In this document: positions 29,475 through 37,945 of the stretch, in pieces
Position numbering within the stretch: the stretch's first letter is position 1
How the letters are laid out: every line of letters begins with the position of its first letter
DNA from: Pseudomonas entomophila
GTDB lineage: Bacteria > Pseudomonadota > Gammaproteobacteria > Pseudomonadales > Pseudomonadaceae
NCBI RefSeq assembly: GCF_018417595.1
Contig: NZ_CP070982.1
Span: forward strand, 1,079,501-1,143,500
Length of the DNA: 64,000 nt
Direction: 5' to 3'
Made by a program: the position numbers and the translations under genes
The notes under the pieces: model-generated
What the model saw: the letters and a program-made list of their open reading frames with translations, nothing else
Told to the model about the DNA's origin: nothing
The model's database searches: none

Positions 29475-29996
29475 ATGGTAACCACTTATCTTACCGAACA
29501 ATCCTTTATCGCCCGTCTGAATGTGAGTAACACTCAGTATCCAGGGCCGGTGGGCTACTGGGAGTTCAGTGCCGGCTACAACCACAGGACGGCCTGGCAC
29601 TCCAGCGATTGGCTCACGACTTCACGCCCGGACCGCAGAGGGGTGGCATTGTGGTTCGGTGCCGTGGCGCGTGCGGGGCAGCCACCCGCTTACGATATCC
29701 GGCTGTGCACGGGCAGTCTCGCATCCCCGAGTGCCAGCAAGCGCGTTGATATCAGTACCAACGGTTATCTCGGCTTCTATGGCCTGAGTTCGAGCGTCGG
29801 GCCGCTTTGGCGCCTTGAGCCTGCCAGTGCATCGCGCAAATACCTCAAGACACTTGATGGAAAAGGTGTCGGTATTCAAAGGGACGTGGCGTTCTGGACG
29901 TCCGGGCGCAAGGGACATTACCTCTGTGTCGGAGTGGCGCCGAGTGCTGAATTCGAAGTCGAGATTATTCGAATGGCCGTAGCACCGCCGCTCTAA
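29475..29996 (+). CDS. Unknown protein, second of a paralogous pair
   Basis: A 173-residue protein related to the preceding gene (shared SFIARL, YPG, LWFG and GYLGFY...GPLWRL elements). CACGGAGA lies eight bases before the ATG. It has no signal peptide, no transmembrane helix and no catalytic motif I recognise. A terminator follows at 30017. The pair probably arose by tandem duplication and then diverged strongly. Possible roles include a secreted or cytosolic beta-structured binding protein; nothing in the sequence decides this. Confidence 0.75.
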   Translation: MVTTYLTEQSFIARLNVSNTQYPGPVGYWEFSAGYNHRTAWHSSDWLTTSRPDRRGVALWFGAVARAGQPPAYDIRLCTGSLASPSASKRVDISTNGYLGFYGLSSSVGPLWRLEPASASRKYLKTLDGKGVGIQRDVAFWTSGRKGHYLCVGVAPSAEFEVEIIRMAVAPPL

Positions 29997-30016
29997 ATAT
30001 TGAAGATGTGATGAAG

Positions 30017-30041
30017 ACGGGGCCGTAAGGCCCCGTTTCTA
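30017..30041 (+). terminator. Terminator after the paralogous pair
   Basis: ACGGGGCC (30017-30024) pairs with GGCCCCGT (30029-30036) around GTAA and is followed by TTCT. Confidence 0.75.
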
Positions 30042-30295
30042 TTAGTGCCGCGAAACGCAACATGGCGTGGCAGATGGTTATCGAATAGATACGACCTATG
30101 ACTCCACCTGGCATGAGGTGCAGGCCAGGTCTGTTGTTGCATCACGGATGTGCAGTGCTACAGGCTTTTCGAATTTGGGGCCGGTCGCGTAGGGAAATTC
30201 TTCAGCATTCAATGGGCGGCTCCACATTCGCATACTGTGTATGCACTTTTGCCTACATGCAATGATGATCAGGGTGTAGGTTTTATGAATTCAAG
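30042..30295. other. Intergenic region without a clear gene
   Basis: An open stretch of roughly 48 codons (about 30047-30190) has no start with a ribosome site and resembles nothing I know, so I do not call it a gene. A small perfect palindrome, GCATAC-TGT-GTATGC, lies at 30230-30244, upstream of the next gene, and could be an operator. Confidence 0.4.
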
Positions 30296-30310
30296 TTGTG
30301 GAGCGTGATG

Positions 30311-30850
30311 ATGTTTGAAGAAAGTTTTTTGAAGTCCTTTGTTTCAGAGATTCATTGTGTTGATAAAGGGTTTAAACCGCTGAGAATAATTTCTTCTAGC
30401 CCGGCCTTTGCTTTCGGCGAAACGGGACGGTTCGTCCTGGAGGACGCGTTTTCTGTATCATGGAAAGTGAGGAGGATTAAAATGAAGTTCCACATTGCGC
30501 CTACCCTGACTACGAATCCGATCTTCCGTGTGAGCTGTGTCACTGACATTGATGGGCTTCTGTATGATGTGCTCCACGGCGATGTGGATGGCGATTTCTG
30601 GTTGGCCAATGACTTTTGGCGTAACCCAGAGGACTTCGGTCTCGACGCTGCTTGGGAGGGGTATGCAACAGGTGAGACTGTGCAGTTCAAAGGAAAGGAG
30701 CGTAGGGTATTTACAATGGAAAATATCATGTGGAGAAAATGGGTGGTGCTTGAGAAGCCAGGAAGTCATTATACTTACGCGCGTCTGAGCAAAGAAAAGA
30801 GCCCAGCTCGCTTTGTATTCGGCGACATCAGCGAGGTGGAATATCACTGA
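30311..30850 (+). CDS. Unknown AT-rich orphan protein
   Basis: A 179-residue protein of unknown function. Its base composition is plainly more AT-rich than its surroundings, with rare codons for this genome (TTT, ATT, AAA, AGA, TTA-like choices), which suggests transfer from elsewhere. The ATG at 30311 has GGAG seven bases upstream; an ATG at 30308 is an alternative. The protein is rich in aromatic residues (DFWLANDFWRNPEDFG, MWRKWVV) and has no signal peptide or membrane helix. It is convergent with speC. Confidence 0.68.
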   Translation: MFEESFLKSFVSEIHCVDKGFKPLRIISSSPAFAFGETGRFVLEDAFSVSWKVRRIKMKFHIAPTLTTNPIFRVSCVTDIDGLLYDVLHGDVDGDFWLANDFWRNPEDFGLDAAWEGYATGETVQFKGKERRVFTMENIMWRKWVVLEKPGSHYTYARLSKEKSPARFVFGDISEVEYH

Positions 30851-30901
30851 TAATAACAGTTATGCAGTAGCCAGATCTGCCAGTTGCTGAACAGGTGGCC
30901 A

Positions 30902-30931
30902 CCAGACGCAGGAGGGAACTCCCGCGCCTGG
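30902..30931 (-). terminator. Possible speC terminator
   Basis: CCAGACGCAGGAGGG and CTCCCGCGCCTGG form an imperfect stem just past the speC stop. No long T tract follows. Confidence 0.35.
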
Positions 30932-30938
30932 CTTCGTA

Positions 30939-32102
30939 TTACAGATAATATGCTTTGAGCGGCGGGAAACCATTGAACTCCACCGCGCTATAGCTGGTGG
31001 TATAGGCACCGGTGGACAGCCAGTACAGGCGGTCGCCGATCGCCAGGTTCAGCGGCAGGCCGTACTTGTAGTTCTCGTACATGATGTCGGCGCTGTCGCA
31101 GGTGGGGCCGGCAATCACCACTTCTTCCGCTTCACCTTTCTTTTCAGTCCAGATCGGGAACTTGATGGCTTCATCCATGGTTTCGATCAGGCCGGAGAAC
31201 TTGCCCACGTCGGTGTAGATCCAGCGCTCGACCGCGGTACGCGACTTGCGCGCCACCAGCACCACTTCACTGACCAGGATGCCGGCGTTGGCGATCAGCG
31301 AGCGGCCAGGCTCGAGGATGATTTCCGGCAGGTCGTCGCCGAAGTCTTCCTTGAGGAAACGAATGATCTCTTCGGCGTAGGTCTCGAGGCTGTTGGTACG
31401 GGTGATGTAGTTGGCTGGGAAGCCACCCCCCATGTTGATCAGCTTCAGCTCGATGCCGTCTTCTTCCTTCAGGCGCTCGAAGATCACCTTGACCTTGGCG
31501 ATGGCCGCGTCCCACACGCTGATGTCGCGCTGTTGCGAACCCACGTGGAAGGAGATGCCGTAAGGCACCAGGCCCAGGTCGCGGGCGAGGATCAGCAGGT
31601 CCATGGCCATGTCGGTCTGGCAGCCGAACTTTCGCGACAACGGCCAGTCGGCAGTGGTGGAGCCTTCGGTGAGGATGCGCACATAGACTTTCGAGCCCGG
31701 CGCGGCCTTGGCGATGTTGCGCAGGTCGGCTTCGGAGTCGGTGGCGTACAGGCGCACGCCCTTCTCGTAGAAGTAGCGGATATCCTTGGATTTCTTGATG
31801 GTGTTGCCGTAGCTGATGCGGTCGGCGCTGACGCCACGGCCCATTACCTTGTCCAGCTCGTAGATCGAGGCGATGTCGAAGCTCGAGCCTTTCTCCTTCA
31901 GCAGGTCGATGATCTCGACCGCCGGGTTGGCCTTGACCGCGTAGTACACCTTGGCGAACTCGAAACCGGCGCGCAGGTCGTCATAGGCCTGGCTGATCAT
32001 CTGGGTGTCGATGAGTACGAACGGGGTTTCCTGCTTGTCGGCGAACGCCTTCATTTTCTGGAAGGTGTCGCGTGCGAAATAGTCTTCGACCTGGATCGAC
32101 AT
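30939..32102 (-). CDS. speC: Ornithine decarboxylase, fold type III
   Basis: A 387-residue alanine-racemase-fold (eukaryotic-like) decarboxylase that converts ornithine to putrescine. The PLP lysine is Lys57 in YYAVKANP, the phosphate-binding GGGFP and EPGRSLIANAG are present, and the catalytic cysteine lies in GPTCDSAD. The start at 32102 (MSIQVEDYFARDTF) has GGAG nine bases upstream and gives the usual length; an in-frame ATG at 32117 and a TTG at 32123 are alternatives. It is alone on its strand and lies close to the piu locus as in P. aeruginosa. Confidence 0.94.
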   Translation of the reverse strand: MSIQVEDYFARDTFQKMKAFADKQETPFVLIDTQMISQAYDDLRAGFEFAKVYYAVKANPAVEIIDLLKEKGSSFDIASIYELDKVMGRGVSADRISYGNTIKKSKDIRYFYEKGVRLYATDSEADLRNIAKAAPGSKVYVRILTEGSTTADWPLSRKFGCQTDMAMDLLILARDLGLVPYGISFHVGSQQRDISVWDAAIAKVKVIFERLKEEDGIELKLINMGGGFPANYITRTNSLETYAEEIIRFLKEDFGDDLPEIILEPGRSLIANAGILVSEVVLVARKSRTAVERWIYTDVGKFSGLIETMDEAIKFPIWTEKKGEAEEVVIAGPTCDSADIMYENYKYGLPLNLAIGDRLYWLSTGAYTTSYSAVEFNGFPPLKAYYL

Positions 32103-32123
32103 GCTCAAGGGCTCCATGGGCAA

Positions 32124-32660
32124 ACTGAAAAGATAAGTGGCAGCAAACTGAACGCCCTCCGTATCCCCACTTTGGTTCGCCTACTTCCCAAGGCATGTCG
32201 CCGAAAGCAAAAAGGTCAACCGTGCCAGGGAAGGGCGGCGGGTGACCTTGCTGTCTCGTCGTCAGTACTTGAGCCGGATGGATCGTTTCCAGCATGGACG
32301 TTCGGCGCGCACTTTAGGGCGTGAAAACCGCAAGATCAACAGGCAAACCCGGTGGTTTCGCCGTGGATCGATGAGCTGTCACCTGAATAACCGACCCATA
32401 TGACCGGCATATGTTCCCAGGCCTTGTGCAAGCGTAAAAAATAGTGGAATGGACCGTGTTGACCCCATCGCGGGTAAACCCGCTCCTACAGGGGGCCAGC
32501 GCTTTTCTGTAGGAGCGGGTTTACCCGCGATGGGGCCAGCAGTGTTCATATTTATGGCCACGAAACGCGCGCCTCCCTCGAGCATGAAATCAGCAAAAAA
32601 AATTGTCATCGCACTCGCCGCCAGCCCTTGGTCGGCCCGACCATGCAGTGATTGCCGTTG
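32124..32660. other. Intergenic region between speC and the fecI-like gene
   Basis: This gap of more than 500 bases holds the divergent leaders of speC and the fecI-like gene and the REP pair at 32463-32535. A short direct repeat, CATATG-ACCGG-CATATG, lies near 32398-32414. I see no gene in it. Confidence 0.5.
32463..32535. repeat. REP inverted pair, CGCGGGTAAACCCG stem type
   Basis: The two 28-base arms are perfect inverted copies: CCCCATCGCGGGTAAACCCG... at 32463-32490 and its complement at 32508-32535. Each arm itself contains the palindrome CGGGTAAACCCG and ends in GCTCCTACA. Confidence 0.9.
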
Positions 32661-32661
32661 C

Positions 32662-32681
32662 TGATGAGAAACATTACTATT
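32662..32681 (+). promoter_or_regulatory. Candidate Fur box before the fecI-like gene
   Basis: TGAGAAACATTACTA (32665-32679) matches 10 or 11 of 14 scored positions of the 7-1-7 Fur pattern TGATAAT-N-ATTATCA. It lies about 25 bases upstream of the ATG, as expected for an iron-repressed sigma factor gene. Confidence 0.5.
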
Positions 32682-32704
32682 CGCGACCTCGCCCTGCCTC
32701 CCTG

Positions 32705-33205
32705 ATGAACACACCCGTGTCCGGACACAAAGGCTTCCTCGACCACTACCAAGAGCTGATCGGCACCTGGACGCGCAAGCTGCGCAGTCGTCAGCAGGCC
32801 GAGGACCTCACCCATGACGCTTTCGTGCGGGTTCTGGAGAACCCGAACGAGCAGGTCGAGCAGCCGCGCGCTTACCTGCACCAGACCGCCCGCAACATCG
32901 CCGTCGATGGTTTCCGTCGCGAGGACCGTCGCCAGGCCCTTGAGCTGGAGGCATTCGACGGGGGATCGACGGGGCATGACGACCCGGAGGCCTATGTACA
33001 TGCCTTGGAGCTGGCGGATTCTGTGGAGCGGGCCCTTTCAGAGCTGCCGCTAAACTGTCGCCGGGTGTTCGTCTGGCAGAAACTCGAGGGCCTGACCCAG
33101 GCCGAGATCGCCGAGCGCATGGGCTTGAGCAGGAACATGGTCGAAAAGTATATGATCCGCACGCTCCGACATCTGCGTGAGCACCTGGATGTGTCGGCCA
33201 GATGA
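32705..33205 (+). CDS. ECF sigma factor, FecI family
   Basis: A 166-residue iron-starvation-type sigma factor. Region 2 contains RSRQQAEDLTHDAFVRVLE and QPRAYLHQTARNIAVDGFRR; region 4 contains LPLNCRRVFVWQKLEGLTQAEIAERMGLSRNMVEKYMIRTLRHLR. It would direct RNA polymerase to the receptor gene downstream when the ligand-loaded receptor signals through the FecR-like protein. The ATG at 32705 gives normal length; sequence upstream in frame is not FecI-like. A candidate Fur box precedes it, and its stop overlaps the next gene as ATGA. Confidence 0.92.
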   Translation: MNTPVSGHKGFLDHYQELIGTWTRKLRSRQQAEDLTHDAFVRVLENPNEQVEQPRAYLHQTARNIAVDGFRREDRRQALELEAFDGGSTGHDDPEAYVHALELADSVERALSELPLNCRRVFVWQKLEGLTQAEIAERMGLSRNMVEKYMIRTLRHLREHLDVSAR

Positions 33206-34173
33206 GTCAGGAGACCCCATTGATGAAACAGCACGTGCGCGAGCAGGCGGCCGAATGGTTCGCCCGGCTTCAGGACGCGCCGCGCGACGGCGAGCTGCAG
33301 GCTGGTTTTGGCCAGTGGCTGGCACAGCATCCGCAGCACCGCGAGGAGTACGAGCGGCTGGCGCAACTGTGGCGCGCCACCGACTTCATCCCACGCCAGC
33401 GCCTCGAGGCACTTTGCGAGCCCGAGCCTGTACACCGTTTGCCGCGCCGTCGTGTGCTGCGCCAGGCATTGGCCGCCAGCGTGGCGGTCGCGGCCCTCGG
33501 TCTGGGCTGGGCGGGTTGGCAGTACCAGCAACTGAACCATCAGGACACCCTGCAAACCGCTTTGGGCGAGCGCCGCCAGGTCGAGCTGCCCGACGGTTCG
33601 CGGCTGGAGCTCAACAGCGCCACCCGGCTACAGGTCGACTTTTCTTCCGGCCGTCGTCACGTGCGGTTGAGCCAGGGCGAAGCGATGTTCTTCGTCGCCC
33701 ATGACAGTGATCGGCCATTTGTGGTGAGCACCGCCCAGGGGGATGTGACCGTGACGGGCACGCGTTTCGATGTGCGTCAGGACCGGGACAGCACGCGTGT
33801 CGCGGTCGAGCAGGGGTCGGTACGGGTCCGGGGCGCGGGCGAGTCGCTGGCGCTGCTCGGGGCCGGCCAGGGTTCGCGCATCGACCCGCACGGCCAGGTC
33901 GCCGCGCCCTATGCCATCGATGCCAGTGCACTGACGGCCTGGCGCCAGGGCAAGCTGGTGTTCGACAACGCACCACTGAGCGAAGTGGTCGCCGAAGTCT
34001 CGCGTTATCGCGCCCACCCCCTGCGTGTCGCGCCAGGCAAAGTGGCGAACCTGCGCCTGTCCAGCACCTTCAGCAGCGACGACCCCGATGCGTTGCTGCG
34101 TGCCTTGCCGAACATCCTGCCGGTGGCGATCAAGCAGCACGCGGATGGTTCCAGCGAAATTATTTCGAGATAG
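33202..34173 (+). CDS. FecR family anti-sigma/sigma regulator
   Basis: A 323-residue bitopic inner-membrane regulator. The N-terminal cytosolic domain (EQAAEWFARLQDAP, typical of FecR) holds the sigma factor, one transmembrane helix lies at about 86-107, and the periplasmic FecR domain follows (RRQVELPDGSRLELNSATRLQVDF; AMFFVAHDSDRPFVVSTAQGDVTVTGTRFDV). The ATG at 33202 overlaps the sigma gene by four bases. An ATG at 33223 has a better placed AGGAG (33209-33213) and may be the true start. Confidence 0.92.
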   Translation: MSQETPLMKQHVREQAAEWFARLQDAPRDGELQAGFGQWLAQHPQHREEYERLAQLWRATDFIPRQRLEALCEPEPVHRLPRRRVLRQALAASVAVAALGLGWAGWQYQQLNHQDTLQTALGERRQVELPDGSRLELNSATRLQVDFSSGRRHVRLSQGEAMFFVAHDSDRPFVVSTAQGDVTVTGTRFDVRQDRDSTRVAVEQGSVRVRGAGESLALLGAGQGSRIDPHGQVAAPYAIDASALTAWRQGKLVFDNAPLSEVVAEVSRYRAHPLRVAPGKVANLRLSSTFSSDDPDALLRALPNILPVAIKQHADGSSEIISR

Positions 34174-34281
34174 ATTCAGGTTTTTTTCCGCTCGTTCGTC
34201 TTCCCCGCCAGCTGCAACTGCCAAGCATTTCCATTTGCATGCGGTTGGCGTTTATCCCGACTTTCAGGACCCATCGAAGAC

Positions 34282-36699
34282 GTGAACAACAATAAGCCCC
34301 TTCTCCAGCTGCGCCGCCTGGCGCTGGCCCTGGCGGTCAGCGCCGCCGCTGGCAACAGCTATGCCGACACTATCCAGATCCAGGCGCAGCCTTTGGGTGC
34401 CGCCCTCAAGCAACTCGGTCAACAGACCCAGCTGCAGCTGTTCTTCAGCCCCGAACTGGTGGCCGGCAAGCAGGCCCCGGCCGTGTCGGGCAACCTGGCG
34501 CCGGAGCAGGCGCTGGAGCAGCTGTTGCAGGGCAGTGGGCTGACCTATGAGCAGTCCGCCGACACTGTGGTGGTCAAGCCGGCCCAGGCAGTCGGCACCC
34601 TCACCACCGGCAGCCTCGAGCTGGCGCCCACCGACGTCAAGGTGGTCGGCGACTGGCTGGGCGATGCCCAGCAGAGTGTGGTGCAGAACCACCCCGGCGC
34701 GCGGACTGTGGTGCGTCGCGAGGCAATGGTGGAGCAGGGCGCGATGAACGTGCGCGATGTGCTGCGCGGTATCCCCGGCGTGCAGGTGCAAGACTCCAAC
34801 GGTACCGGCGGCAGCGACCTGTCGCTCAACGTCGGTGTACGCGGCCTGACCTCGCGCCTGTCGCCACGCTCGACCGTGCTGATCGATGGCATTCCGGCCG
34901 CCTTCGCCCCCTACGGTCAACCGCAGCTGTCGATGGCGCCGATCTCCTCGGGCAACCTCGACAGCATCGATGTGGTGCGCGGCGCTGGTTCTGTGCGCTA
35001 CGGCCCACAGAACGTCGGTGGGGTGATCAACTTCGTGACCCGGGCGATCCCCGAGAAAGCCTCGGCGGAACTCTCCACCACCCTGGAAACCTCCCAGCAT
35101 GGCGGTTGGAAGCACACCGAGTCGGCGTTCGCAGGTGGCACCGCTGACAACGGCATGGGCGTGGCTCTGCTGTACACCGGGGTGAATGGCAATGGCTACC
35201 GCGAAAGCAACAACGGCAACGATATCGATGACGTCATGCTCAAGACCCACTGGGCACCCACCGACGTCGACGAGTTCTGGCTCAACTTCCACTACTACGA
35301 CGGCCGCGCCGACATGCCCGGTGGCCTGACCCAGGCGCAGTACGACAGCAACCCGTACCAGTCGCTGCGTGATTACGACTACTTCGCCGGCCGGCGCAAG
35401 GACGTGTCGTTCAAATGGCAGCGCCAGCTCGACGACGCCACCCAGTTCGAAGTGCTGACCTACTACACCGACAGCTTCCGCGGCAGTGCCATCGCCGCGC
35501 GCGACATGAAGACCCTGTCGTCGTACCCGCGCAACTACCACACCTTCGCCATCGAGCCGCGGGTGTCGCGGATCTTCTTCGCCGGCCCGACCACCCAGGA
35601 AGTCAGTGTCGGTTACCGCTACCTGAAAGAAGCGATGCGTGAGCAATCGACGCGCCTGGCGCTGATCGACAACGTGCCGACCGTCACCCCGACCTCCGAC
35701 GGCCATGTGTTCCAGGACCGCAGCGGCGGCACCGAGGCCAGCGCCTACTATATCGACGACAAGATCGATATCGGCAACTGGACCATCACGCCTGGCATTC
35801 GCTTCGAGCACATCAACACCGACTGGCGCGACCGCCCGGTGCTGGATGCCAACAACCGGCCGGTAGCGGAGAAGAACCGCAGCATCACCAGCAACGAGCC
35901 GCTGCCGGCGCTGAGCGTGATGTACCACCTCTCCGATGCCTGGAAAGTGTTCGCCAACTACGAGACGTCGTTCGGCAGCCTGCAGTACTTCCAGCTGGGC
36001 CAGGGCGGTACCGGCAACAACACGGCCAATGGCCTGGAGCCGGAGAAGGCCAAGACCTACGAAGTGGGCACGCGCTATGACAACGGCGGTTTCGCCGGCG
36101 AGTTGACTGCGTTCTACATCGACTTCGACGACGAACTGCAGTACATCAGCAACGACATCGGCTGGACCAACCTGGGGGCCACCAAACACCAGGGGATCGA
36201 GGCTTCGGTGCGCTATGACCTGGCGGGGCTCGATCCGCGCCTGGAAGGTTTGTCGGTCAACGGCGGCTACACCTACACCCGCGCCACCTACGAAGGCGAG
36301 ATTCCTGGCTTCAAGGGCCGCGACCTGCCGTTCTACTCGCGCACGGTGGCCACCGCCGGCCTGCGCTACGAGGTCAACCACTGGACCTGGAACCTGGATG
36401 CCTACGCCCAGTCCAAGCAGCGCGCGCCGGGCACCGGCATGAATGCCGATGGCAGTTTCAATGGCAACTACATCACCGAGCCGAGTGCCGATGGGCAGTA
36501 TGGCGACATCCCGGGTTACGTGACCTGGCATGCGCGCGGTGGTTATGCGTTCGGGCCGCAGCTGTCGAACCTGAAGCTGGCGGCGGGGGTGAAGAACCTC
36601 TTCGACAAGCAGTACTTCACCCGTTCCAGCGACAACAACGCCGGGCTCTATGTGGGTGAGCCGCGCACGTTCTACGTGCAGGCCAGTGTAGGGTTCTGA
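34282..36699 (+). CDS. TonB-dependent transducer receptor, FecA type
   Basis: An 805-residue outer-membrane receptor with a signal peptide (to about NSYA-DT), an N-terminal STN signalling domain (about 30-105, QAQPLGAALKQLGQQTQLQLFFSPELVAGKQ), then plug and barrel ending in Phe (YVQASVGF). The STN domain contacts the FecR-like protein, so uptake and signalling are linked. The plug carries GVRGLTSRLSPRSTVLIDGIPAAFAPYGQPQLS, close to FecA of ferric dicitrate uptake. The start is GTG at 34282. The ligand is inferred, not proven. It follows fecR by 108 bases in which I could not identify the sigma-specific promoter. Confidence 0.92.
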   Translation: MNNNKPLLQLRRLALALAVSAAAGNSYADTIQIQAQPLGAALKQLGQQTQLQLFFSPELVAGKQAPAVSGNLAPEQALEQLLQGSGLTYEQSADTVVVKPAQAVGTLTTGSLELAPTDVKVVGDWLGDAQQSVVQNHPGARTVVRREAMVEQGAMNVRDVLRGIPGVQVQDSNGTGGSDLSLNVGVRGLTSRLSPRSTVLIDGIPAAFAPYGQPQLSMAPISSGNLDSIDVVRGAGSVRYGPQNVGGVINFVTRAIPEKASAELSTTLETSQHGGWKHTESAFAGGTADNGMGVALLYTGVNGNGYRESNNGNDIDDVMLKTHWAPTDVDEFWLNFHYYDGRADMPGGLTQAQYDSNPYQSLRDYDYFAGRRKDVSFKWQRQLDDATQFEVLTYYTDSFRGSAIAARDMKTLSSYPRNYHTFAIEPRVSRIFFAGPTTQEVSVGYRYLKEAMREQSTRLALIDNVPTVTPTSDGHVFQDRSGGTEASAYYIDDKIDIGNWTITPGIRFEHINTDWRDRPVLDANNRPVAEKNRSITSNEPLPALSVMYHLSDAWKVFANYETSFGSLQYFQLGQGGTGNNTANGLEPEKAKTYEVGTRYDNGGFAGELTAFYIDFDDELQYISNDIGWTNLGATKHQGIEASVRYDLAGLDPRLEGLSVNGGYTYTRATYEGEIPGFKGRDLPFYSRTVATAGLRYEVNHWTWNLDAYAQSKQRAPGTGMNADGSFNGNYITEPSADGQYGDIPGYVTWHARGGYAFGPQLSNLKLAAGVKNLFDKQYFTRSSDNNAGLYVGEPRTFYVQASVGF

Positions 36700-36715
36700 T
36701 AGCGCGTCGCCTTTA

Positions 36716-36777
36716 TCGCGGATGAATCCGCTCCTACAGGGCGTGCGCCAATCCTGCAGGAGCGGATTCATCCGCGA
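36716..36777. repeat. REP inverted pair, GCGGATGAATCCGC stem type
   Basis: TCGCGGATGAATCCGCTCC... (36716-36739) and its inverted copy (36754-36777) lie between the convergent receptor gene and the ABC ATPase gene, with one difference between arms. Confidence 0.88.
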
Positions 36778-36787
36778 TTAGGCCGGC

Positions 36788-37945
36788 TCAGGAAACCGCT
36801 GCCTCGGCCGGCGACACGATACTGGTCTTGCCGCCCCGTGACCTGCCCGAGCTCAGATAAGCCGCAATCGATTCCTGCGTCACCTCTCCCAAAAACATCT
36901 GCTCGGCATCCAACACCGGCAACCACGCCCGATTGAACTCGTACATCCGCGACAACAGGATGCGCAGGTGCTCGTCATGGGCCGCGGTGGCATTGAACGC
37001 TCTCAAAAAGTCCGCGCACGCCCCTTGCTGGCGATGCATGTCGCGCCTGCGCACATACCCCAGTGCCTTGTTCTGCCCGTCGGTGACCACCACATAACGC
37101 CGGTCATGCTCATCCAGCAGTTCCAGCGCATCGCTCACCGGTGTTTCCGGGCTCACCGATGGCGCGTTGTCCGCCGCATCTTCCGCCCGCACCAGCAGCA
37201 GGCGCTTGAGCGTGCTGTCCTGGCCGACGAAGTTGCTGACGAAATCATCCACCGGATGGGCCAGCAGCGTGTCCGGATGGTCCAGTTGCAACAGCTTGCC
37301 GGCGCGGAAGATGGCGATCTTGTCGCCCAGCTTGATCGCCTCGTCGATGTCATGGCTGACCATGATCACAGTCTTGTTCAGCGCCCGTTGCATCTCGAAG
37401 AACTCGTGCTGGATCAGCTCGCGGTTGATCGGGTCGACCGCGCCGAACGGCTCGTCCATCAGCAGTACCGGGGCCTCGGCGGCCAGGGCGCGGATCACGC
37501 CGATACGCTGCTGCTGGCCACCGGACAGCTCACGGGGGTAGCGCTGCAGGTACTGCTTGGGCTCGAGCTTGATCATGTGCATCAGCTCGCGGGCGCGGTC
37601 GTGGCATTTCTGCTTGTCCCAGCCGAGCAGACGCGGAACCACGGTGATGTTCTCCTCGATGGTCATGTTGGGGAACAGGCCGATCTGCTGGATCACGTAG
37701 CCGATATGGCGGCGCAGGGTGACTTCGTCCAGGGCGCTGGTGTCTTCGCCATTGATGAACACTTGGCCGGAGGTCGGGGTGATCAGGCGGTTGATCATCT
37801 TCAACGTGGTGCTCTTGCCGCAGCCCGAGGGGCCGAGGAACACGCAGATCTCGCCCTCGTTGACGGTGAGGCTTACCGCGTCGACGGCTTTGACGTCCTT
37901 GCCGTTGGCGTTGAAGGTCTTGCTGAGGTTGTTCAGTTCGATCAT
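36788..37945 (-). CDS. Quaternary-amine ABC transporter, ATP-binding protein with CBS domains
   Basis: A 385-residue ATPase of the OpuCA/OsmV group. The Walker A motif GPSGCGKST lies near residue 38, the signature is LSGGQQQRIGV, and Walker B is PVLLMDEPFGAVDP. The C-terminal third carries a CBS pair (SDALELLDEHDRRYVVVTDGQNKALGYV; LPVLDAEQMFLGEVT), which in OpuA senses ionic strength. It starts with ATG overlapping the permease stop (ATGA). The four genes 36788-40230 form one operon for glycine betaine, carnitine or a related osmolyte. Confidence 0.92.
   Translation of the reverse strand: MIELNNLSKTFNANGKDVKAVDAVSLTVNEGEICVFLGPSGCGKSTTLKMINRLITPTSGQVFINGEDTSALDEVTLRRHIGYVIQQIGLFPNMTIEENITVVPRLLGWDKQKCHDRARELMHMIKLEPKQYLQRYPRELSGGQQQRIGVIRALAAEAPVLLMDEPFGAVDPINRELIQHEFFEMQRALNKTVIMVSHDIDEAIKLGDKIAIFRAGKLLQLDHPDTLLAHPVDDFVSNFVGQDSTLKRLLLVRAEDAADNAPSVSPETPVSDALELLDEHDRRYVVVTDGQNKALGYVRRRDMHRQQGACADFLRAFNATAAHDEHLRILLSRMYEFNRAWLPVLDAEQMFLGEVTQESIAAYLSSGRSRGGKTSIVSPAEAAVS

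Noticed and set aside
30047..30190. A stop-free stretch of about 48 codons before the AT-rich orphan.
   Set aside because: No start codon with a ribosome site and no similarity; too short to call without conservation data.
32398..32414. CATATG repeated around ACCGG upstream of the fecI-like gene.
   Set aside because: Too short and not placed relative to a convincing promoter; probably chance.
34264..36771. An 835-codon open frame on the minus strand opposite the FecA-type receptor.
   Set aside because: Same reasoning: GC-rich antisense artefact over a gene with clear homology.
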